Below are positions 1 through 6,893 of a stretch of 58,569 nt of DNA, piece after piece. A program made the translations under genes and the position numbers. The notes beneath the pieces were generated by a model, which worked only from the letters and a program-made list of their open reading frames with translations, did no database searches and had not been told where the DNA came from. Source of the DNA: Sphingomonadales bacterium 39-57-19 (GTDB taxonomy: Bacteria > Pseudomonadota > Alphaproteobacteria > Sphingomonadales > Sphingomonadaceae); the NCBI GenBank assembly GCA_002282385.1, contig NCJG01000010.1, positions 1-58,569 on the forward strand, written 5' to 3'. Position 1 is the first letter of the stretch. Every line of letters starts with the position of its first letter.

Positions 1-53
1 ATGTCGCACTTATGTCGGCTGTATCGAGATTCGGCTAAGTCATTGAAAATGCA

Positions 54-99
54 GCTCATAACCTGAAGGTCGTAGGTTCAAATCCTACTCCCGCAACCA
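54..99 (+). tRNA. 3' half of initiator tRNA-Met (CAT), truncated; probable attachment-site remnant
   Basis: From base 54 the sequence matches the 3' half of an initiator tRNA: anticodon loop CTCATAA with CAT at 57-59, 3' anticodon strand CCTGA, a T arm with GTAGG/CCTAC around TTCAAAT, acceptor strand TCCCGCA and encoded CCA at 97-99. The terminal A72 and the CCGCAACCA end fit initiator rather than elongator tRNA-Met. The 5' half is missing: bases 1-53 cannot form the acceptor or D arm, and bases 50-53 do not pair with the 3' anticodon strand. A break at the anticodon loop is typical of tyrosine-recombinase attachment sites, so bases 1-53 are probably the end of an integrated element. This copy should not be a functional tRNA. 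Confidence 0.8.
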
Positions 100-105
100 G
101 CAAAC

Positions 106-130
106 AAGGCCCCCTCGTGGGGCCTTTTTT
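106..130 (+). terminator. Rho-independent terminator after the tRNA fragment
   Basis: AAGGCCCC (106-113) pairs with GGGGCCTT (119-126) across a five-base loop, and the T run continues to 130. It starts seven bases after the tRNA CCA end and is presumably the native terminator of the original tRNA gene. Confidence 0.85.
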
Positions 131-413
131 GTTGGCTGTGGTGGATTGTGGATTTTCACCTCGTTCAGCCGGAGCAATGGCATAGCCATTGCGGAGACCA
201 TGCGCGAAGCGCATAAATCCTACTCCCGCACACAACGCATAAGCACAGCGCCAAAGTCGCTTAGCGCCGCGTTGCCGCGGTCGGCTTTTCAGTGGTCGAA
301 CATCAGATCGTCCAGATCGGTGATCAGATATTCCAACGCGCGATGATGGAAAAGCCGCTCGTTACGCCACAATAAGGGCGTCCCTCTGCGGCCTCTGCGC
401 CTCTGCGTGCCCG
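131..413. other. Gene-free stretch with two hairpins, a second tRNA-end copy and a short repeat
   Basis: I see no convincing gene here. The stretch holds a perfect 8-base-arm hairpin at 174-192 (arms gcaatggc and gccattgc, loop ata), a 6-base-arm hairpin at 200-214 (atgcgc and gcgcat), a 16-base exact copy of the tRNA-fMet 3' end at 215-230, and three copies of cctctgcg at 383-390, 392-399 and 400-407. A 66-codon reading frame at 146-346 runs through the hairpins and the tRNA-end copy, so it is not counted. Confidence 0.6.
215..230 (+). repeat. Second copy of the tRNA-fMet 3' end (16 bases)
   Basis: Bases 215-230 (aaatcctactcccgca) are identical to bases 80-95 of the tRNA fragment, 135 bases downstream and in the same orientation. 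The match stops at the discriminator/CCA region. An exact 16-base match this close is unlikely to be chance and suggests a second, older attachment-site remnant or a duplication during integration. Confidence 0.7.
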
Positions 414-884
414 TTATGATGCGGGTTTGTCAGAGCTCCATCCGTCAATGGCTACGCGCCATTTGCCGTCGGTACCGCGCCGGAAAACGTTGATCCCTTT
501 GCCGATGTCGGTTGTGACCGCGCCGGTTTTCTTGTCGGTGTCGGTCGCTTTGTAGGTGTAACGCTCAACGGCCAAATCGCCGGTGACGGTGAAGCCGAGC
601 GAGGTCTTTTCCCACTTCGTCTCATAAGCGCCGAAATATCCGCCGACCCATTCGCGCACCGCGGCCTTGCCGATGATTTCTGGCGCGCCAGGTGCCTGAA
701 GAACGACATCGTCGGTCAGGCCCTCCATCAGCGTGTCGACATTGTTGCTGTTAATCGCCGCAACATAGCCGTCGTGCGCTGCCGCCTCGATGGCCTTGAT
801 ATCTACGGGCGCCGCGGGCGTTTCACCGCCGGAACAGCCGGAAACGAGAAGCAACAGGGCTGGGATCGTGTACAAAGCTTTCAT
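414..884 (-). CDS. NTF2-like (SnoaL/DUF4440-type) lipoprotein
   Basis: This encodes about 156 residues with a lipoprotein signal: a hydrophobic stretch followed by the lipobox LVSGC, so the mature protein is probably a periplasm-facing lipoprotein. The rest has the pattern of a single NTF2-like domain of the SnoaL/DUF4440 group: an N-terminal helix (DGYVAAINSNNVDTL), then 'LTDDVVLQAPG', a helix before 'WVGGYF', and paired strands ending in 'WRVAIDGWSS'. Proteins of this fold bind small ligands or act as isomerases; no specific substrate can be assigned. AAGGAGG lies nine bases before the ATG at 884. A second ATG at 890 is only three bases from it and is less likely. The upstream region is shared with the divergent amidohydrolase gene. 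Confidence 0.75.
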   Translation of the reverse strand: MKALYTIPALLLLVSGCSGGETPAAPVDIKAIEAAAHDGYVAAINSNNVDTLMEGLTDDVVLQAPGAPEIIGKAAVREWVGGYFGAYETKWEKTSLGFTVTGDLAVERYTYKATDTDKKTGAVTTDIGKGINVFRRGTDGKWRVAIDGWSSDKPAS

Positions 885-1202
885 CTTCATTCTCCTCCTT
901 TGGCCGTCGACAGCGCCCATATTCCTGAAGGCGAAGACGTCGCGGCGCACTCTCATATCCGCATTGTTCGGCCAGCTTGACCGCGCACATGCGTCATAAA
1001 AACGATGTTTAACAGTCGCCTCAATCCCCCATTCGGTAAAGTGAACAATTGTAACGATGGCCCCCTCTGCGGCCTACCGCAGCGGAAAACGCCCCGTCGT
1101 TCGTAGAAAATAACCCGTTCCCCATCGAAGCTGCGGCTTCCCACTTGCCCTTGCCCGCTAGGCATGACAGCAAGGAAAAAAGACGGCAGGGGAGCCCCAC
1201 AC
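885..1202. other. Divergent intergenic region
   Basis: This gap separates the divergent lipoprotein and amidohydrolase genes and must hold both promoters, but I cannot place them with confidence. It contains the lipoprotein gene's Shine-Dalgarno sequence (about 891-900), a small perfect hairpin at 1067-1082 (CTGCGG, loop CCTA, CCGCAG) and a purine-rich ribosome binding site (GCAGGGGAG) just before the amidohydrolase start. No further gene is seen. Confidence 0.5.
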
Positions 1203-4200
1203 ATGACACACTATCTGAAGACCATCTTGCTGCTGGGTGCAGCGACCATTCCCGCATCGGCATTTGCGCAAGCTGCTGCTCCGGCCGCTGCGCCTGCTGC
1301 CGCTGAAGACAAGGCGCCGAAATGGGATGTCGCGGCGCCACCCGGCTTGACCCTCCGCCAGATCGCGATCGACACCGACGAGGGTTCGTGGATGAACCTG
1401 GACGTCAGCCCCGATGGCCGGACCATCGCGTTCGATCTGCTGGGGGACATCTACACCATGCCCGTCACCGGCGGCACGCCGACCCGCATTGCCGAAGGCT
1501 TGCCCTTCGAAACCCAGCCGCGCTTTTCCCCCGATGGAACGCGCATTGCCTTTACCTCTGACCGGGGCGGCGGCGACAATATCTGGATCATGAACCGCGA
1601 TGGTTCCGACAAACGGCAGATGAGCAAAGAGGATTTCCGCTTGCTCAATCAACCAAGCTGGAGCCCCGATGGCCGTTTCATCGCCGCGAAGAAGCATTTC
1701 ACCACGGGCCGTTCGCTGGGCACTGGCGAAGTCTGGCTTTACCATGTGTCGGGCGGCGCAGGGGTTCAGCTGGTGAAGAAGCCCAATGAGCAGCATCAGA
1801 AGGAATTGGGCGAACCCATCTTCGCGCCCGATGGCAAGCATATCTATTACACGCGCAACATAACGCCCGGACCAATCTTCCAATATGCGCAGGATTCCAA
1901 CGGTCAGCTTTTCGACATTGAAAGCTATGAGATTGAAACCGGCAAAACCGAAACCGCCGTGTCCGGTGTCGGTGGTTCGGTGCGCCCAACGCCCTCACCC
2001 GATGGCACAAAAATCGCCTTCGTCCGTCGCGAACGGACCCAGTCCAAACTCTATGTGAAAGATTTGGACACCGGCGAAGAGCGCAAGATTTACGATGCGC
2101 TCGACCAAGATGTGCAGGAAACATGGGCCGTCACCGGCGTCTATCCGAATATGGATTGGTCACCCGACAGCAAGACCATTTATTTCTGGGCGGGTGGCAA
2201 GATGCGCAAGGTCGATTGGCCGAGCGGTGCATCGAGCGAAATCCCGTTCCGCATTTCCGACACACGCGATGTCATCGACCCGCCGCGCCCGCCGATTGAA
2301 GTGGCGCCAGCCGAGTTCCAGACACACATGCCACGCGGCGTCGTTACCTCGCCCGATGGCCGGACCGTGTTGTTTGAAACCATGGGTAAGTTGTGGGTCA
2401 AGCCTGCGGCAGGCGGGACAGCAAAGCGCTTGACCGCATCCGACACCGCGATGGAGGCATATCCCACATGGTCGCGCGACGGGAAGACCATCGCCTTTGT
2501 GAACTGGACCGATAAGGGCCTTGGCCACATTCAGGTCGTGGGCGCAACGGGTGGCAGGGCGAAAAATGTGACGGCGCAATCCGGCCATTATGCGCGTCCG
2601 CGCTTCTCACCCGACGGCAAGACGATCGTATTTGAAAAGCAGGAAGGAGGCGGCTTGACCTCGCCCTTGCGTTCGGATCAGCCGGGCATTTACCGGATAG
2701 CCACGACAGGCGGCAATGCTGTCCGCGTTACCGAAAGTGGAACGACGCCGCATTTCGCCGCCAGCAATGACCGGATTTTCTATACCGAATCCGGTGCCAA
2801 CAAACGCTTGCTCGTCAGTGTCGACCTGAATGGTGAAGCCAAGCGCAGCCATGCCAGCGGCGAGCTGACGACCATTTATGAAGTATCGCCAGACGGGAAC
2901 AATTTTGCCTTCCGTCAAAACTACGAAGCATTTGTGATGCCGCTGATGCCCGGCACGCAGGAAGTCACTGCGTCGTCGTCGGGCAGCGCGCTTCCTGTGG
3001 TGAAGGTCAGCAAGGGCGGCGCCGATTATATGCATTGGAGCCGCAATGGCGATGCATTGCATTGGGCACTTGGGCCTACGCTCTACACCGCACAATCCAG
3101 CACATTCTACCCCAATGGCCCGCTTGCGAAAGACGCCAAGCCCGTAAAGTTTGTGTCACCAAAAGACGGCATCTCGCTTTCAATGACGGTGAAGTCGGAT
3201 CGTCCAACGGGCCTCGTCGCCTTCACCGGCGCGCGGGTCGTGACCATGGCGGACAAGGATGGCGGGATCATCGACAATGCCCTCATCTTGGTGGAAAATG
3301 ACCGGATCAAAGCTGTCGGCAAGGCGGGAGACTTCCCGATCCCTGCGGCTGCTAAGACCGTGGATGTCACCGGCAAGACCATCATTCCGGGTCTTGTTGA
3401 TGCCCACGCCCACGGCCCGCATGGTGTCGATGAAATGACGCCGCAGCAAAACTGGGTGAATATGCTCAACCTCGCAATGGGTATCACCACGCGGCATGAT
3501 CCATCGAGCAGCGCCGCGACGGTTTTCCCGGCGGTGGAAATGCAGCGCGCGGGCCTTATTGTCGGGCCGCGTTCTTTCTCTACGGGTGAGATTGTCTACG
3601 GCGCAAAGGCCGCCGATGTATATGCCGAAATCAATGGCCTTGATGATGCCCTCGCGCATGTCCGGCGGTTGAAGGCGCAAGGTGCGCACAGCGTCAAAAA
3701 CTACAACCAGCCGCGCCGTGAACAGCGTCAGCAAGTTGTTGCCGCCGCGCTTCAGGAAAATATGCGTTCGGTGGCGGAAGGCGGTTCGCTGTTCGGCATG
3801 GACATGAACCTGATTGCCGATGGCAACACCACCGTTGAACACAATGTCCCGCTCGACATTTTCTACGGCGATGTACTTCAGTTCTTCTCGAAATCGAAGG
3901 TTGGGTACACCCCGACCCTTGTCGTGACCTATGGCGGTCCAGCCGGTGATCCGTATTGGCGCGCACATACCGATGTGTTCCGTCATCCGTTGATGGCCAA
4001 GCATTATCCGCCGACCGAGCTTGCAGCGAACAATGCACGCCGCGAAATCGCGCCAGAGGAAGACTATGTCGACGACAACAGCGCGCGTGAGGCGCATAAG
4101 CTTGCCAAGCTTGGCGTACCGGTTGCGATCGGTGCGCATGGCCAAGAAGCGGGCATCGCCGCGCATTGGGAACTCTGGTCCTTCGTGCGCGGTGGCATGT

Positions 4201-4448
4201 CGCCAATCGAGGCATTGGCCGCAGGCACAATCGAGTCCGCCCGTTCGCTGGGTTATGACAAGGATGTCGGCTCCATCGCCGCGGGCAAGCTTGCCGACCT
4301 CGTCGTTCTCGACGCCGATCCAAGCGCGGATATCCGCAATTCGGACAAGGTCGCCAAGGTTATGATCGGTGGCCGTTTATATGATGCGGCCACGCTGAAT
4401 GAAGAAGTAACCGGCACACGCAAACGCATGCCTTATTATTGGGAATGA
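1203..4448 (+). CDS. Exported amidohydrolase with N-terminal TolB-like beta-propeller
   Basis: This encodes about 1081 residues. A signal peptide of roughly 22 residues ends near AFAQA. Residues about 55-640 carry repeated PD40/WD40-like blades (SPDGRTIAF, SPDGTRIAF, SPDGRFIAA, SPDGKTIVF) as in TolB and tricorn-like propellers. From about residue 680 there is an amidohydrolase-superfamily TIM barrel, with the metal-binding HxH at His735/His737 (VDAHAH), a later 'TTVEHNV', and the usual closing segment 'GSIAAGKLADLVVLDADP' plus a final beta-sandwich. Relatives include imidazolonepropionase-like and Xaa-Pro dipeptidase-like hydrolases, so the substrate is probably a peptide or cyclic amide in the periplasm; this is inference. 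The start at 1203 is preferred to an in-frame ATG at 1164 because it has a GGGGAG ribosome site and begins the signal peptide directly. Confidence 0.85.
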   Translation: MTHYLKTILLLGAATIPASAFAQAAAPAAAPAAAEDKAPKWDVAAPPGLTLRQIAIDTDEGSWMNLDVSPDGRTIAFDLLGDIYTMPVTGGTPTRIAEGLPFETQPRFSPDGTRIAFTSDRGGGDNIWIMNRDGSDKRQMSKEDFRLLNQPSWSPDGRFIAAKKHFTTGRSLGTGEVWLYHVSGGAGVQLVKKPNEQHQKELGEPIFAPDGKHIYYTRNITPGPIFQYAQDSNGQLFDIESYEIETGKTETAVSGVGGSVRPTPSPDGTKIAFVRRERTQSKLYVKDLDTGEERKIYDALDQDVQETWAVTGVYPNMDWSPDSKTIYFWAGGKMRKVDWPSGASSEIPFRISDTRDVIDPPRPPIEVAPAEFQTHMPRGVVTSPDGRTVLFETMGKLWVKPAAGGTAKRLTASDTAMEAYPTWSRDGKTIAFVNWTDKGLGHIQVVGATGGRAKNVTAQSGHYARPRFSPDGKTIVFEKQEGGGLTSPLRSDQPGIYRIATTGGNAVRVTESGTTPHFAASNDRIFYTESGANKRLLVSVDLNGEAKRSHASGELTTIYEVSPDGNNFAFRQNYEAFVMPLMPGTQEVTASSSGSALPVVKVSKGGADYMHWSRNGDALHWALGPTLYTAQSSTFYPNGPLAKDAKPVKFVSPKDGISLSMTVKSDRPTGLVAFTGARVVTMADKDGGIIDNALILVENDRIKAVGKAGDFPIPAAAKTVDVTGKTIIPGLVDAHAHGPHGVDEMTPQQNWVNMLNLAMGITTRHDPSSSAATVFPAVEMQRAGLIVGPRSFSTGEIVYGAKAADVYAEINGLDDALAHVRRLKAQGAHSVKNYNQPRREQRQQVVAAALQENMRSVAEGGSLFGMDMNLIADGNTTVEHNVPLDIFYGDVLQFFSKSKVGYTPTLVVTYGGPAGDPYWRAHTDVFRHPLMAKHYPPTELAANNARREIAPEEDYVDDNSAREAHKLAKLGVPVAIGAHGQEAGIAAHWELWSFVRGGMSPIEALAAGTIESARSLGYDKDVGSIAAGKLADLVVLDADPSADIRNSDKVAKVMIGGRLYDAATLNEEVTGTRKRMPYYWE

Positions 4449-4475
4449 GTTCAGCGCGGTAAACGCAATTTTCTG

Positions 4476-4497
4476 GCCCGGGCAAATAGGCCCGGGC
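4476..4497. terminator. GC-rich hairpin after the amidohydrolase gene
   Basis: GCCCGGGC (4476-4483) and GCCCGGGC (4490-4497) form an 8-base perfect stem with loop AAATAG, flanked outside by attttc and gaaaat. There is no long T run on either strand, so it may be a weak or factor-assisted terminator. Confidence 0.4.
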
Positions 4498-4630
4498 TGG
4501 AAAATGGTTCAAACATCTCGTCCGCGCTTTCGGGATCATCTGCGCGCATAGGCCCTCCGGCTGCCGGCCTATATTATCCCAAACCACTTCAGGATAAAAA
4601 AGCTGACTCCACATCCATGAAAAATGGAGT

Positions 4631-5443
4631 ATGGAACAAAGCATGAACAAAAAGCCGAATCACATACAGCCGACTCTATCGGCTGGTGCGTTTCCATCTG
4701 TGCAAGGAATGTGGAAGCAATACCAGTCGGATGCCGCGCAATCATTACTGCCCACAGGGGCGCCTTATGTCGACGAGCGGCTGCGCGGTGGCATAACGCA
4801 GGCTGGGCTGCATGAATTTTTTGGTGGCGCAAAAGCCGACTCACATGCCGCCGCCGCCTTTGCGCTTTTGCTGGCATGGCGGCTGCCGGAAAGCGATGCC
4901 GGTATCTTCTGGATATCGGGGGACAAGGAACGCCAGACATCGGGTCGTCTCTACCCTTATGGGCTATCGGCAATGGGCGGCGACCCCGCGCGCATGTTGC
5001 TGGTCCAGACAGCCGATTTGCGCGACGCCTTGCGCGCTGCAGCGGATGCCATCCGGTCGAAAGCCGCCAGCGCGGTCATATTGGAAACGCACGGCAATGC
5101 CCGGTTGGTGGATTTGACCTCGACCCGTCGGCTTGCCTTGGCCGCAGCGGAGACTGGGGTGCTGGCCCTGCTGGTGCGCGGGGATGCGGTGCCGATGCCA
5201 AGCGCGGCGCGGACACGCTGGCGGATATGTTCTGCGCCCTCTGCGCCATTGCCGGGAAATGCCCCGGGCCTTCCGACTTTTGACATCAGCCTTCTGCGCC
5301 ATCGCGGTGGTGCGGCTCCTTTTGCGGCAAGAGTGACTTGGGATCATGCAACACGAAGCTTTTTTGACGCGCCGCTATCTGGCGGTCTTTCTGCCATTGT
5401 TACCGACACAAAGACTGGTCCGGAATCGCGGCAGCGCGCCTGA
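4631..5443 (+). CDS. imuA: ImuA, RecA-like accessory protein of the SOS mutasome
   Basis: This is the first gene of the three-gene imuA-imuB-dnaE2 cassette. In this system ImuA, ImuB and the polymerase DnaE2 carry out damage-induced mutagenic translesion synthesis. The protein, up to 270 residues, has the ImuA pattern: 'LPTGAPYVDERLRGGITQAGLHEFFGG' resembles the RecA/SulA-like fold entry without a good Walker A loop, followed by 'AFALLLAWRLP', 'IFWISGD', 'MLLVQTADLRDAL' and the C-terminal 'RTRWRICSAPS' and 'ISLLRHRGG'. The frame is given from ATG 4631, but the LexA box covers the ATGs at 4631 and 4643, so translation may start at GTG 4700 or ATG 4709 (AAGGA directly before it). Its last 98 bases overlap imuB. 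Confidence 0.85.
   Translation: MEQSMNKKPNHIQPTLSAGAFPSVQGMWKQYQSDAAQSLLPTGAPYVDERLRGGITQAGLHEFFGGAKADSHAAAAFALLLAWRLPESDAGIFWISGDKERQTSGRLYPYGLSAMGGDPARMLLVQTADLRDALRAAADAIRSKAASAVILETHGNARLVDLTSTRRLALAAAETGVLALLVRGDAVPMPSAARTRWRICSAPSAPLPGNAPGLPTFDISLLRHRGGAAPFAARVTWDHATRSFFDAPLSGGLSAIVTDTKTGPESRQRA
4634..4648 (+). promoter_or_regulatory. LexA (SOS) box at the start of imuA
   Basis: GAAC (4634-4637), seven bases, then GAAC (4645-4648) exactly match the alphaproteobacterial LexA operator GTTC-N7-GTTC read on the other strand. It sits at the head of imuA-imuB-dnaE2, a cassette known to be LexA-controlled in many bacteria. It overlaps the two most upstream ATG codons of imuA. Confidence 0.8.
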
Positions 5444-6893
5444 TGCGCCTTTTGCCATGGTCGAAAAGCAACGCGGGGCCATGCGGCTGGCGGCATGTGA
5501 TCCGGCGGCGCATGCACTTGGCCTGACCCCAGGAATGGCGCTGGCCGATGCCCGCGCCCGCGTGCCCGATCTGGCGGTCTTCGACCATGATCCTGTGGCG
5601 GACCTCAACTTGCTCGGCTGGTTCGCCGATGGGTGTGAGCGTTATACGCCGGCTTGCATGTTAGACCCGCCGCAAGGGCTATTGCTCGACATTACGGGTT
5701 GCGAACATGTGTTTGGTGATGCGGCGCGGCTGGCAAAGGATGTGCAGGCGCGGTTCAGCCGTCATGGCCTCAGTTGCCGAATTGCCTTGGGCGGCACCCC
5801 CGACAGCGCGCAGGCCAAGGCGAGATATGCGGCGCGCGCCATTTCCGACGTGCCTGTGGAGGCGCTTGATGGCGGTGACAAGGTGCACAAGGCACTTCGC
5901 CGGGCTGGCCTGAGAAGCATTGGTGATCTGGCTGTCCGCCCGCGTAAGCCGCTGGCGGCGCGTTTCGGCCAGGCGGTTGTGGTGCGGCTGGCGCGCCTTT
6001 TGGAAGAGGAAGACCCGCGCATCACCCCGCGCCGTAGCCTGCCAACCATCCATGTTACGCAGAATTTTGCCGAACCGATTTCGCGCACCAATGATGTGTT
6101 GGCGACCATCGAAATGCTGGCAGGCGGCGCGGCACTCCAGTTGCAAGAACGTGGGCAGGGCGGGCGGCGGTTCGAGATACGTCTATTCCGCAGCGATGGC
6201 CATGTCGCGCGGTTGGCGGTGGATACCGGCACACCAACGCGCGACGCTGCCCTGCTCATGCGCTTGATACGGGAGCGTATCGACGCGCTGTCCGACCCGC
6301 TTGATCCCGGCTTTGGCTATGACCTCATCCGGTTGGAAGTCCCGCTTGCTGAGGTGCTGGCCAATGTTCAGGTTGGGCTGGAGACAAAGATCGACACAGG
6401 CGCTGCCGCGGCCGCGCTCATCGACCGGCTCAGCGTTCGGTTGGGGGCAGAACGTGTGCGGCAATTCCACGCGCGGCAAAGCCACATCCCCGAACGCGCA
6501 GCGCTTGAGCGTGTCGCGCAATCTGACGTTGCAAAAGCGGACTGGCCAAAAGCGGACTGGCCAAAGCCTGTGCCGGGCGAACCGGCGATGCGTCCTTTTC
6601 GCCTGTTCGAAACGCCGCAGCCGATTGAGGTCACCGCCGGATTTCCAGAAGGCGAACCGCGCAGCTTTCGCTGGCGGCGGCACGTGCACCGCGTCACGCG
6701 GGTGGAGGGCCCTGAACGCATCAGCCCGGAATGGTGGCGACATGCGCGCGGCTACGCGCCGGGCAATGGCAGCCTGACGCGCGATTATTACCGTGTTGAG
6801 GACAATGAGGGGCGCCGTTTTTGGCTGTTCCGGCGCGGGCTCTATGATGAAATTGAACGGCCACTTTGGTATCTCCACGGCATCTTTGCATGA
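5346..6893 (+). CDS. imuB: ImuB, Y-family polymerase-like mutasome protein
   Basis: This encodes 515 residues similar in layout to Y-family DNA polymerases. The N-terminal 'RRYLAVFLPLLPTQRL' and 'GLTPGMALADARARVPDL' match the family, and the palm segment reads 'GLLLDITGCEHVFGD'. ImuB proteins generally lack the full catalytic carboxylate set and act as beta-clamp-binding adaptors for DnaE2; the missing Ser-x-Glu motif in the palm fits that. A helix-hairpin-helix region follows ('LRRAGLRSIGDLAVRP'), then the little-finger and C-terminal region. Residues about 396-405 contain a five-residue tandem repeat (KADWP twice). The gene overlaps imuA by 98 bases, and its stop overlaps the dnaE2 start (ATGA), implying coupled translation under the LexA box upstream of imuA. 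Confidence 0.88.
   Translation: MQHEAFLTRRYLAVFLPLLPTQRLVRNRGSAPDAPFAMVEKQRGAMRLAACDPAAHALGLTPGMALADARARVPDLAVFDHDPVADLNLLGWFADGCERYTPACMLDPPQGLLLDITGCEHVFGDAARLAKDVQARFSRHGLSCRIALGGTPDSAQAKARYAARAISDVPVEALDGGDKVHKALRRAGLRSIGDLAVRPRKPLAARFGQAVVVRLARLLEEEDPRITPRRSLPTIHVTQNFAEPISRTNDVLATIEMLAGGAALQLQERGQGGRRFEIRLFRSDGHVARLAVDTGTPTRDAALLMRLIRERIDALSDPLDPGFGYDLIRLEVPLAEVLANVQVGLETKIDTGAAAAALIDRLSVRLGAERVRQFHARQSHIPERAALERVAQSDVAKADWPKADWPKPVPGEPAMRPFRLFETPQPIEVTAGFPEGEPRSFRWRRHVHRVTRVEGPERISPEWWRHARGYAPGNGSLTRDYYRVEDNEGRRFWLFRRGLYDEIERPLWYLHGIFA
6533..6562 (+). repeat. 15-base tandem duplication inside imuB
   Basis: aaaagcggactggcc occurs twice in direct tandem (6533-6547 and 6548-6562). It is in frame and duplicates five residues in a linker-like part of ImuB. 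Such repeats can expand or contract by slippage. Confidence 0.8.

Noticed and set aside
146..346. 66-codon reading frame after the tRNA fragment
   Set aside because: It crosses two hairpins and the tRNA-end repeat, has no ribosome site and no family likeness.
3180..4166. 328-codon frame antisense to the amidohydrolase gene
   Set aside because: It is opposite conserved amidohydrolase sequence and lacks a ribosome site.
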